From Ligustrum vulgare (taxonomy: Eukaryota > Streptophyta > Magnoliopsida > Lamiales > Oleaceae), in the NCBI GenBank assembly GCA_963555705.1, contig CAUVWQ010000019.1:62001-126000 (forward strand): 64,000 bases of DNA. The letters are read 5' to 3'. Under the pieces are notes generated by a model. It saw nothing but the letters and a program-made list of their open reading frames with translations, made no database searches and was not told the origin of the DNA. Positions 54,349-64,000 of the stretch are shown here, piece by piece. Position 1 is the stretch's first letter. Every line of letters starts with the position of its first letter. The position numbers and the translations under genes were made by a program.

Positions 54349-57280
54349 GTAACACCCCAAGTTCAAAATCTTAAACCTAGGAGTGTTAAACTTTACTTAA
54401 ATGCGGAAAAGAAATTATTTAAAACCTCAACATTTTCATTTTCTATTATGAAATTTTACAAAAATTTCGACAGAGTCTCCTCTATAAATTGGACCTAGCC
54501 AACCTGTAGAGGGATATCAAAACCATTTTAAACTACACATTCAACTCATTCAATCCCAAACATTCAGCATTCGACTCCAATTCTATATCAAACTCCCACG
54601 TCACCACACTATTTCAAATTCGATCCCCAAACTCCTCAACACAACATTTTATATCAATAAGCAACAATTATGTGAAATAAGTAGTAATAGAACCCATATT
54701 AAAAACGGCATAACTCATTTAAACCAATTTCAACCGAAACAATTATCAAAATAAATGAATTAAGAAATAATCACTTAGAACTTAAATAAATTCTAATTTA
54801 AATTTATTTTCAAGAATTGAAAGCAGGTGTAGCCTGAGTCTGTCGCCAAGTGCTCTCCTCGAATCACCTAACTTTCATCACCTGAAAATGTTGGGGAGGG
54901 ATTGGGGTGAGCTAAAGCCCAGTAAGTAAACTTTTTGCATGAATGCATGCTTATGACATGAATGCTTTAAAAATCTCATATATGTATCCCCATTTACTTT
55001 ACTTTCCAGAACATTCAAACATTTCAAAACTTTCACTTCATTTCAAAACTTCCACTTCATTTCCATCGTGAGCTCACTTGATGTAACTTCTAGTCAATCA
55101 GATAACAGTGGGCAATTCTTATTTGGAACCAGGTTAACTTTCACATTTCCACCGCAAAGCGGCTCATTCATTTCATTCCACCGCAAAGCGGCTCATTCGC
55201 TTCATTCCACCGCAAAGCGGCTCATTACATTCGGGTACGCCGGTCCCCAGCGCCCAATTTCCCACTCGCATCTTTCATGACATAGAAGCACACCCATTCT
55301 TTCAAAAACTTGGGATACATAATTTTTGACAAAAATTGCACTTTGACACATTCCTTTCATTAAAACATTTGACTTTTCCATTTCGATGCCAATGCATGCT
55401 TAATGATGCAATGACATGATAATGTGCATGCTTGAACATTTCCTTAAATACACATACTTGCATATCGCAAATCAAATACATCAACATTAAGTAATTAACA
55501 CGAAATCACTTACGCACATTAATTTCACATTAACTTTCTACTTTCATGAAAATAGGAGAAGTTTACTTACTTGACATCCTTAGTATTTACCGTTATCTGG
55601 ACTTGCAAGTGGAGGAGCTTCGACTGCCCGTGTCGTCAATGTACCAAAATCTTAGTTGCATCTATTCATTTAGTAAAATATACTTTCAGTTCAATTTGAT
55701 CTATTCATCATTCCATTAACATCAAACAAGTTAAAACAATAAATCTTCTTTTCCTTTTCTTTCTTGTGATTATTTATTCCAAACAATGTATTAAGATATA
55801 TTAAATACTAGAAAGCAAAAATTTAAACCATTCGACACAACATTTTAAGCTTAAGTGCTTGTTTGGTTTTCATCAAATTATTCTCATTCTTCTACATCCA
55901 TTCTACTAAAAATCACTATTCATTTTAAAAACTCATTTTAACCAAAATCAAACACACACTTACTATTAAGGTATATAAATCAAAACCAAAGTTTGAAAAA
56001 ATGTACACGCCTTTACAATTTTCCCAAAATTTAGGTATTATAATTATTACTCACGTTCGCACTAAAATCACAATTAAGTTAACTAAATTCTCAAATTCCA
56101 TAACCCTTTACCAAATTCGGAAATTTCAACTGAAATTTAAAAGTAAATCTACAACTAACCATCTAAAACTAAAAATTCAAAATTCACATCTCTCAATGTC
56201 ACCTTATATTCAAACTTAAACCAAAATTATCAAAATTCTTACTAACAACTATATCCATTCAAGAAGTTTTCCCAATTAGACGAATTACAAATTTCCACTC
56301 ACGGTTAAACACGAATAGTAAACTAACAGACTTAAATTCATAATTTATCAAAATTTGAAAATTTTAAACAAGGTGCCATTTTATTAAAATCAGTCAAAAC
56401 AACCTAGATCTATAAATTCCAAAAATTTGAAAATCACATGTCTATTTATACAATGTCATCATAAAGCTCTCAAATTTGAATTTGACATTTAACATATGAA
56501 ATGTAAACTAAAATTGAATCTGAATTTATACATGTAAACATAAAACCTGAAATTTACGTATATACATATTATTCACATACTGAAATTAACAAATGAGGTT
56601 AAAAATCTGAATATTATATAGAGAATACATGTATTAACATCATATACATATACGTGTGTTCGTGTGTGAAAGTATGTGTGCGAGCAGTGTGCGTGTGTAA
56701 TTTCAGGTGCGGGTGGGTTGTTTCTCGCGCGTGTGGGTGTGCGCTCGAGGGAAAGGGGGAAGAGAAAAAGGTAGAGAGGAGCGCCCTACCGTGATGGCGA
56801 CCGGTGGGGAGGTGAGCGTTGCCTGCGAGAGGTGAGAGAGACGGAGGGCGACCGAGAGAGGGAGAGTGAGGCGGAGACGAGAGCGAGGTGAGAGAGAGAC
56901 TGAATAGAGAGCGAGCGTGAGTGATGAGAGATGAGGGAATAGATTAGGTTTTGAATTTTAGGAATTTGCAACTTAGTCCCTCGCTTCTCTCCATGTGCAT
57001 AGTTAAGTCCATAAGTTCTAATTTACTCTCCAATCGCCGCCAACTATCCCCCAACTTTCAATTTAACAAAAATAAAATAGAAAGTAGCAAGCTTAAACAG
57101 TAAGACAATTAATCACATAAATTGCAAGTAACCAATTTATAATTTTCTAATTGGCACATTGAGCGAGACGGCGTCCAAGTCCTTCCACTGCAAAATAATT
57201 AAAATTATAGATAATAATAATTATCAATTTTATAATTTATAATCACATTAACATAAATATTGAGCGAAATTTAAAATTTC
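54349..57280 (+). mobile_element. TGTAACACCCC-type LTR-like region
   Basis: Opens TGTAACACCCCAAGTTC and resembles 23827 in layout; 'ctataaattggacctagcc' and 'aacctgtagagggatatc' also resemble 16560-16590 and 41390-41420 within the CACTA arms. It includes a tandem repeat (55146-55226) and a GA/GT-rich stretch (56640-56940) that on the minus strand is CT-rich like an LTR leader. No coding. The right limit is not fixed. Confidence 0.35.
55146..55226. repeat. Tandem repeat, three units of 28-29 bp
   Basis: 'ttccaccgcaaagcggctca' plus spacer, three times; each unit includes the palindrome-like ccgc-aaa-gcgg. Confidence 0.9.
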
Positions 57281-57799
57281 ACGTAAAACGGAAAAGCAGT
57301 CTTATAGAAAATCTTGTAGCCTTCTTCTTCGTTGTGGTGAAAACCTGCTTTGGAAGTGTACGTACATGGATTTCATATCGAGACTCGACCACTATAAACG
57401 TTTGCATTCAATTTATTCATTTTTATTACAAGCTATTTTTTATATATTAAGAAAGAATCAGGGCTTTATGTTGGATTCAACACATGATACTCTGTTGAAG
57501 TCTAATGGCACGTTTGAAAATGTGGAATTATACCATACAGAATAGTATTAAATAAGAAAAAGAAACTCAAAATAAGGTGTGTTATATTGTTAAGTAATGA
57601 TCTGAATACATATCAAACATAGAACCAAACCTTCCTACAAACTGATATCAACCTTGATGGCAAAGGGAGAGAGTGAACATGTGCGAAGAAAAGTACAATT
57701 GACGTGTGCACTCAGTAATGTAAACCAAACCTTCCCACAATAATAAAGTCTTTTCCGTCTACGGAAGCGTATAATGTGATGACCATCACAACAGTCATA

Positions 57800-57833
<34 letters not shown>

Positions 57834-58914
57834 CATTAATTGAAGGATGTTTGAGGGAATAAATCTTATTGTCTTTACATCAATTGGCTGATAGATCATA
57901 GGCAAGACAAGCTATGATAGCATTGAGGTAGAAGTTCATAAAATAAAAATTCACCTAAATTAAGAAGTTATCATTGCAGAAACATGTCTTAGTGGCAATC
58001 ATTATCACTGACCATCACATAAAAAAATTTCAAACTAAATAATTAATTCTATTGGAAGCTATATTGAATCAAGAAATATAATGCCTTGCATTTCTCCACC
58101 AAAAATTTTAATCCTCTAATAATCTAATTCATAGACATATTCCATTTAATTGTGTAATGGTTCACAAAAAGCTCAGGAAGATGTATTCACCTTGTCGACC
58201 ACTGTTGTGACTAGTCATGCAGTTTCCAAATTTGGTAATAATCAAACAACTAGTATCATTAACACGAGTTCGTTCAAATTTCCTACAGTGATTGTATTTC
58301 AGTTTCGGATGATCATCTAATGGAACATCTCGTGCCATGTGATGATTTTCGACTGATGAATACCTCCAGTGATCAAAGCAGTAACTGATTGCTGACGTAA
58401 GAAGTATCGTACAACACAGTAAACTTTTTTCGAAAGAAATGCTTTCAGTATAATTGTTTGATGTCCCACTCAGTTATTTAGAACATGCTGTGTTTCGTGA
58501 ACGGAGATGAATGTATGATGAAGACTACCGCGTTTGTGTGCATTCACTGATCATGTCGATTAAATGAGTGGTGAACATGTTGGAATGGGTCTCCAGAATT
58601 CCTCGTGTTCTGTCTAACTTTTTTTTTTTTTTTTGAATTGTAATTATCATTGATCGGTTACTTTCTTTTCTTGCTGTTGTAACTACATTGTATTATCTTT
58701 TGATTCAATTAAAAACCAAATTAGTTGCTTTAATTTAGGATAACAAAATTGTTTTATTTTAATTTTTTTTTTTCAAGAAAGAAAAAATTAACTTAGTTGC
58801 TTTAATTTAGGATGGTTTTTTTTACAATTCTTTTGTTTCAAGATGTCATATTCACAAAATAAGTATTCAGTATGTCAAAATCCAAAATCAGGTTTCATTA
58901 GACGGTATTAGTGC

Positions 58915-58917
<3 letters not shown>
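57281..58917. other. No recognised gene
   Basis: AT-rich, with a TA/CA microsatellite at about 57798-57832 and poly-T runs at 58619 and 58766. No domain or repeat family was recognised. Confidence 0.35.
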
Positions 58918-58946
<29 letters not shown>

Positions 58947-58948
<2 letters not shown>

Positions 58949-59851
58949 TGACCCTTAAAGGGCCGAGTTTCCCAGTACGGGCCATGCATGGACTTATTGG
59001 TCGAAAGTCTTTCCACTCACTTGCCTTGTTCTTCTTTGTGATGAGCACGAGAGAGGTAGGGATTGACGCAAGCAATTCCCCACTCTTCTTTGTGTCTTCC
59101 TTAGTTAACAAGTCTTTAAAGAAGTCAATAGTTTATTGGTGTGTGTCTTCAGGTTTATTCGAAACACTTCCATCATTTAGGAGGATTTGATTAATAATAC
59201 TTCTGGATACATTCTTCCTAACGATTGTGATAGAATTTAGTGTTTCTATCCCCTTCAAATGCCATTCAACCCATGATTTTTTGCCTCCATTAATAACCAT
59301 CCTCTCTTGCCAGAATAAGATTAAGCTTTAGCATAGGCTTTATTAATTTCACTTCTATCCTGCTGAGACTTGGATTCATCATAGGCCTTTTCCTTTAAGA
59401 ATGCTTCCTCTTCAGCATTGTTTACAGCTTCAAAAATGTTAGCAAACACTTTCTTGTTCCAATATTTCAGCACCCCTTTTAAACGTCTTAATTTGAAATA
59501 GAATCCAAATTTACAGTTGGAGAAAGGCAAGATATCATTGTTCCAACTTGATTTAACCACATCCAAAAACTCAGTATGAAGGTACCACATAGATTGGAAC
59601 CCAAAAGAAGGTTTGAACTTATTCTGATAAATTTTTCACTTCAAAATGTTGGACTGTGATCTGACGTCTCTATTTAAGACCTCAGGTTTGAAATCTTCAA
59701 ATGAGTTCATCCATTCAGCATTGACGAGTAGCCTATCAAGCTTCTCCCACATTCTCCTATTGTTCCAAGTAAATTGGTTCCTTCAATTTGAACATCATCG
59801 ACATTACAAGATATCAGCATTTCTTGGAAATCCTCCCAAGCTCTATGGTTA
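58947..59851 (-). pseudogene. LINE ORF2, end of endonuclease, linker, RT start
   Basis: NRRMWEKLDRLLVNAEWMNS and FEDFKPEVLNRDVRSQSNIL (about 59760-59650), LHTEFLDVVKSSWNND, FKLRRLKGVLKYWNKKVFAN (about 59500-59430), NNAEEEAFLKEKAYDES, and at about 59020 ASEWKDFRPIS, the start of RT. Several stops and frameshifts. The sequence leaves RT homology after FRPIS and reaches the poly-A. Confidence 0.75.
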
Positions 59852-60284
59852 GGGCATCTCCAACAGTTTATCCCAAATTTGAGGTAATATTTATCCCAAA
59901 TTTGGGGTAAATTTGGGGTAGACTCAAATTCTTCTGCAACAGCTTAACTCCAATAATTTGTTGATATAGTAATAATGAATTTAATTTAAATTAATAGCTA
60001 ACGCGTAGAACATACCAGATTAAATTATTGTGAACAAATTTATTTTTTTTGAAAAAATAAAATTAACAATTATCTAATTATATAATTATAACATTTCAAA
60101 TAAAATAATTATTATTATAATATTTACAAATACGATTATTACTATAACAACAAATTATTAGACTAATTATGAATGTTTGGCATTTAAATTAAATATGAAA
60201 ATGACAATATGGTAAATAAATCATTGGAGATGATTTTACCCCAAATTTGGGATTTTACCTTACCCCAAATTGCTGGAGATGGCC
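59852..60284. mobile_element. TIR MITE, 433 bp, inserted in the LINE
   Basis: Inverted ends GGGCATCTCCAACAG and the complement of GGAGATGGCC, with 'ccccaaatttggg' motifs at both sides. The left flank is TTA and the right TTT, suggesting a Harbinger-type 3-bp duplication with one change. The LINE endonuclease frame continues on both sides. Confidence 0.7.
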
Positions 60285-60377
60285 TTTGGACTGTTTCCTC
60301 CTTTGCTTTCTTCTATATTGAATTCACCACCAAGAATCCATGGTTTATCAATGTTTCTAAAAATCATTTCTAGCTAT
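60285..60377 (-). pseudogene. LINE endonuclease, middle part
   Basis: FRNIDKPWILGGEFNIEESK: the PW-hhGGDFN block of apurinic-type LINE endonucleases, with the catalytic D of DFN replaced by E. Confidence 0.75.
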
Positions 60378-61127
60378 GGTTTTTTTTTTTTTCGACAACG
60401 GTCGGGACCATCAAAAATTTCCGAAGGAATATTTTCGGTTGTCGAAAAATTTTCGACAGACAATATTTTCTTCGAAAATTTCCGACGAAAATTTCAGTAG
60501 TCGAAAACTTCCGACAATTCGCATTTTGTCGAAAATTTTCAAAAATGTAATTAACGATGTAATTAACAATGTAATTATTTTTTACAAATTATGACTATCA
60601 TTTGTAAAAATATAATTAATTTAAAACAATTGAGTTCAATTAACTAACATAAATAACTAATATATATTTATGAAAACAAACTTATTCACAAAAATTGAAT
60701 TAGCCCAATGGTTGGGTTGTTTTCTCCTTACTAACAAGAAACAAGGAAAATATTTTCTTTGATTAGACAATTTTCATGGAAAATATAGACAATCAAACAC
60801 ACCCTTAAAGTCAAAGATGAGCTTCCAGAGCGGGTAAGCCGGGTCTTGGGTTAGGGGAGTGGGCAGGCCGGTCGAGTAATGGCTTACCAAAATATATTTT
60901 TTAAAATTTTTTGGAAGTTTCCGACGGCATATAGTAGCCGTCGATGTATATTTCCGTCGGAAATTTATGACGGAAATAATTTTCCTGTTGGAAAAATATT
61001 ACTGATGCGTGCTTCTCCGACGGATTTCCACCTGTTGAAGTCTATTGGAAAAAAGGCATTTCCGACGAAAATTGCCCTTTTACCAACCGATTTTTTCGTC
61101 GGAAAAAGTCTTTTTTTTTTTGTAGTG
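60378..61127 (+). mobile_element. CACTA-like element of the TTCCGACGG family, left end lost
   Basis: The right end is GTAGTG at 61122-61127 after a T run. It holds many 'ttccgacgg/ccgtcggaa' subterminal motifs, as at 4763-5137. The left side starts with a T run and 'cgacaacggtcgggacc' but no CACTA end. Inserted in the LINE endonuclease. Confidence 0.6.
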
Positions 61128-61405
61128 AATTCAGCAAATTCCTTCCAAAGGTTTCTTCTTAGAACAGTTGAACACTTTGAATATATGACTGACAGAAATA
61201 ACTCCTTTCCCTGCCAAAGAATCTTAATAGTAACAACTTGCTCTTTATCTTCAATGATCTGACACTATTTCTTCTTGCCAAAACACCCAAATTTTGCCAT
61301 TGAGATTAGAAAATATTTTCAAATCTTAATATGTTGTAAACATCTTGTATTTTTTCTCTGCCCACCTGAGGTTCTGAAATTGCCAACAATCCAATCTGAT
61401 GTATT
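61128..61405 (-). pseudogene. LINE endonuclease, N-terminal part
   Basis: IGLLAISEPQV (about 61395-61365, holding the catalytic E), NGKIWVFWQEEIVSD (about 61300) and, after a frameshift, KILWQGKELFLSVIYSKCST then LRRNLWKEFAEF at 61130. Confidence 0.72.
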
Positions 61406-61959
61406 TCTTTAAGTTTTCTCGGTCTCGGTCTTTTTATAGAATTTGTCCATCACGCTTCTTTTTAAACAAACACTTCGAAGTAGCTCAGCATCGTCCCATT
61501 TCGTTTCTTATCTCTGGATGTACTCTTTTAACAAAAACTTATAGACTCATACATAAACAGAGTATTACTAACTATTTAATGACTTCATATATATGTGGAT
61601 AGAGTTTAGTTAATCATACATTCAGTTAGTTGTTTACGGATTGGTTTGATGAAATGAAATTTGAACTTGGGAATGAAAACAAAAATAATAGATAGAGGAA
61701 GTATAAGTGTTTATTGATTTGATAAACTTTGATGAATTTCTGCTATCTTTCAAGAGGAGAGTCCCTCCATATATAGATGCTAAGAGATAGCTTAGAAATT
61801 AAATGAAATTCTGTTTGCTTTTACATGTATGGACTATAATTAAAGAAATAAAGTAAAAGGTAAATTTACAATAATTAATCTACTTTTCTAAGGTTTCACA
61901 TAGGTTTAGCCCCCATGCCTTCAATAATTTAGATAAGATAAGATACGTCTCGTCCTCAT
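61406..61959. other. No recognised content
   Basis: AT-rich sequence; short open frames only. Confidence 0.35.
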
Positions 61960-62990
61960 TGTAGTTGAGCTGGTCTCCACAAAATTTTCATTTGTGGACT
62001 TTCTCCATTTTCATTAATTGATGTAGATAGTAATAAGCTTCTTCACTTAGATCCAAATTATTGATAAGTATATTCTCAGCATATTCCTTTAATTTCCATA
62101 ATAATTGGCTATTATTCGACTTAATTCTTGCAATGATGTAGATCAATAATTTATTTATTGTCAGTAGATTCGTATAACAAAAAATTAGTTTGTGTAAGGG
62201 TATCTCTAACTTCTTTGTACGTGAGTCTGAACCCAAAGCCCCCCCCCCCCTTTTGAATGGTTTAGATTTGTTCCTCGTTAAATTGTTTTATCTATGGTTT
62301 TCCAAATATTGCATTGCTAGTTGCTCCTAGTTTAATAATATGTTCTGCTTTTAGATAAATGTCATCAAAAATTTCTTGGATAGCTAAGTAAATCCCGGCA
62401 TAAATCTTCTCAGCTTTGGTAATTTTGAAGTATGTCTTGACTTCTGCTTTGATAGGATTAGGTAATAGTGATATTTCCCTCATATCTTTGATAGGATAGA
62501 TACATTAAATAATTATTTGGTCAAATAGTCCTCTAACTGCTCTTGATTCTGTTCCTAGTAAAATAATTGCTTGGTTAATTTTTTGATGGCTAATTGTCCT
62601 TAGCCAATTTCCTTCTTTAGTCTTTTGTTTAGATACTCACATACGTTAAGTATGCTTCTAGCTCTTCACGGTCTTTCTCTTGTTCTGATAGTTCTTTTGT
62701 TATCACTGTTGGCCTCTTGGAAGCTTCTAAAAATGTCTCCTTGGATGGTTCAGTAGATTTGCTAATGACTTTTTATTTTGAAAATGTTCTTTCAACAATT
62801 GATAAATTAGATGCTTCTTCCTCAATGGGAAGTTTTATAGATAAGTTCTTTAATGGAGGGGATTGAGATCCTACTTTGTACATTTCTTGAAGAGAATTAA
62901 TCATTAATTTGTAAAAAGATATCTCGTTGTTAATTTGTACAATCTGTGTCATTCAAGTATGTACGTGGTTGAATAGATGATGTTTATTTG
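61960..62990 (-). pseudogene. Pararetroviral downstream region, unidentified
   Basis: Follows the RNase H on the minus strand. Open stretches at 62483-62292 and 62236-61988 are Lys/Ile/Leu-rich and helical in character, without a motif I can name. There is no integrase, which argues for a pararetrovirus rather than a gypsy element. Multiple stops and a C run at 62241-62250. Confidence 0.4.
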
Positions 62991-63260
62991 ACTCATAGCC
63001 AAATTGAGTTCTTCTACCTTTTTACGTAGTTCCTCCATATCTAGATAGATAATTTGCAATGACATTGTCAATACCTTTAATATGAATACTTTCAAAATCA
63101 TAACAACTAAGTTCTACTTGCCACCTAATTAATCTTTCATTAGCAAAAGTTGGATCAACCTCCTTAGTTAGCCAGTACTTAACTTGAATATTATTATTTC
63201 TAATTTTGAACTTTGTAGTAAGAATAAATAATACAAATTTCTTAATAGAAAATTTTATAG
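62991..63260 (-). pseudogene. Endogenous pararetrovirus RNase H, end
   Basis: RLIRWQVELSCYDF and IHIKGIDNVIANYLSR (about 63145-63035) match the RNase H end of Caulimoviridae-type polymerases. The preceding part is broken by stops. Confidence 0.6.
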
Positions 63261-63964
63261 CTAATAGTTTTTTTTTCCATTAATATGATCATAATAAGTT
63301 TGGGATTGAGCAAAACTGACACCGGTGTATTGTGCAATTCTTTCTTCATACTCTTTTGGATAAATATATTTAAGTACTGTTTCTCATGTTGTTTCACATG
63401 CATCAGTTTCTACTATCCATTCACATTCTTTTTTGGGCAATCCTAGTTCTGATAAATCTTTACAAATATCTTTAATTTTTTGTACTTCTTCGTCTTTGGA
63501 AAATGCACTCGATCTAACTTTTCCTTTTAGTCTTTTTTTGTAAGGGATACTTTCTAGTTTGATTTACAGGACTTAAAAAGCATTATAATTGTGTTCTATC
63601 TTTTATGTAATTGTCAAATTCTTGGAATTTAATTTATCCCTATATGTTTTTGAAGTTTAATTCCTTCTCGACTAATTATATATCCTAAAAATTCTACTTT
63701 CTCTTTAGATATTTCCATTTCCTTTTTTGTAGTTAATAATATAATATAGGTTATTTTTTACAACATCTATAAAAATATTTAAATGTTTATATGATCTTGT
63801 CTACTTTCAGAGTAAATAAGAATATCATCAATATGTAATGTAATAAAATGGTAATAGTCTTTAAATATTTAATTCATATATCTTTGGAATTCTCCTAGAC
63901 TATTTTTAAATCCAAATATTGGTAAAACATTCTATTCGTAAAATTCTTGTAGTACTGTAAAAGC
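63261..63964 (-). pseudogene. Endogenous pararetrovirus reverse transcriptase, 3' half
   Basis: The minus strand shows a degenerate catalytic box of the form HIDDILIYS (about 63830-63805) and, downstream, FLGYII (about 63685). Numerous stops and frameshifts separate these. The N-terminal half of RT is missing because an LTR starts at 63965. Assignment to Caulimoviridae rests on the RT/RNase H style and the absence of integrase; a gypsy origin is the alternative. Confidence 0.55.
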
Positions 63965-64000
63965 TGTCAAATGCAAAATATATCGCAAGTGTACGGATCG
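63965..64000 (+). mobile_element. Start of a Tat/Athila-type LTR, runs off the window
   Basis: TGTCAAATGCAAAATATATC then 'gcaagtgtacgg', the opening signature of the solo LTR at 24301. It cuts the pararetroviral RT. Confidence 0.6.

Larger units (their letters stand above)
58918..61405 (-). mobile_element. L1-type LINE fragment, minus strand, with two nested insertions
   Basis: Read from 61405 down: endonuclease start, CACTA-like insertion (60378-61127), endonuclease middle, MITE (59852-60284), endonuclease end, linker, first RT motif, then a poly-A tract (T run 58918-58946 on plus). The poly-A directly after the first RT motif means that most of RT is missing although a 3' tail is present. 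Confidence 0.75.

Noticed and set aside
63965..64000. Continuation of the pararetroviral RT
   Set aside because: The reading frame similarity stops exactly where a TG plus 'gcaagtgtacgg' LTR signature starts.

Overview
The window is eukaryotic plant DNA and reads as gene-poor, AT-rich, transposon-dense nuclear chromatin of a flowering plant, most likely a eudicot. The grounds are Ty1/copia and Ty3/gypsy elements primed by initiator-Met tRNA, a Cassandra TRIM with 5S rRNA-like LTRs, CACTA, Helitron, Mutator-type and Harbinger-type DNA elements, an L1-type LINE, relics of a DUF724 plant gene, and a Caulimoviridae-like endogenous pararetrovirus. No intact host gene, tRNA gene, operon or CRISPR array was found. 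Every coding region seen is a transposon, viral or host-gene relic with stops, frameshifts or truncation. The species cannot be named from the sequence.

Layout. 1-5137: a dispersed repeat (family A) is cut by a Helitron 3' end, which is cut by a CACTA element whose transposase gene is split by a second, ~2 kb Helitron. 5138-14957: repeated B-A-C units, a DUF724 pseudogene split by an LTR-like insertion, a Mutator-type MITE, a truncated CACTA and a small complete CACTA (TSD TCA). 14960-20120: a copia relic on the minus strand, split by a complete 4.0 kb CACTA (TSD AAC) that carries exon-like foreign sequence. 20120-29270: LTR fragments, a Helitron end, two gypsy integrase relics and a clean solo LTR (TSD TATAA). 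29220-31235: more B-A-C units and a second DUF724 relic.

31236-36955: a full-length Ty1/copia element (TSD GTATC) whose 5' LTR holds a complete Cassandra TRIM (TSD CCTCA). 36956-40348: DUF724 remainder and a second copy of the block seen at 11.7-14.9 kb. It lacks the insertions of the first copy and so gives natural empty sites. 40349-47992: a truncated CACTA abutting a minus-strand copia element with a duplicated protease segment. 49230-52830: a LINE fragment and a truncated Ty3/gypsy element. 54349-57280: LTR-like sequence with small tandem repeats. 58918-61405: a minus-strand LINE carrying a MITE and a CACTA-like insertion. 61960-63964: pararetroviral relic, cut at the right by the start of another LTR.

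The parts do not work together as a pathway; the biology here is a record of nested insertion. The order of events can be read from interruptions: B-A-C units are oldest, then LTR and CACTA insertions into them, then insertions into those. Exact ends with target duplications are the most reliable calls. Boundaries of the AT-rich repeats and of the TGTAAC-type LTRs are approximate.
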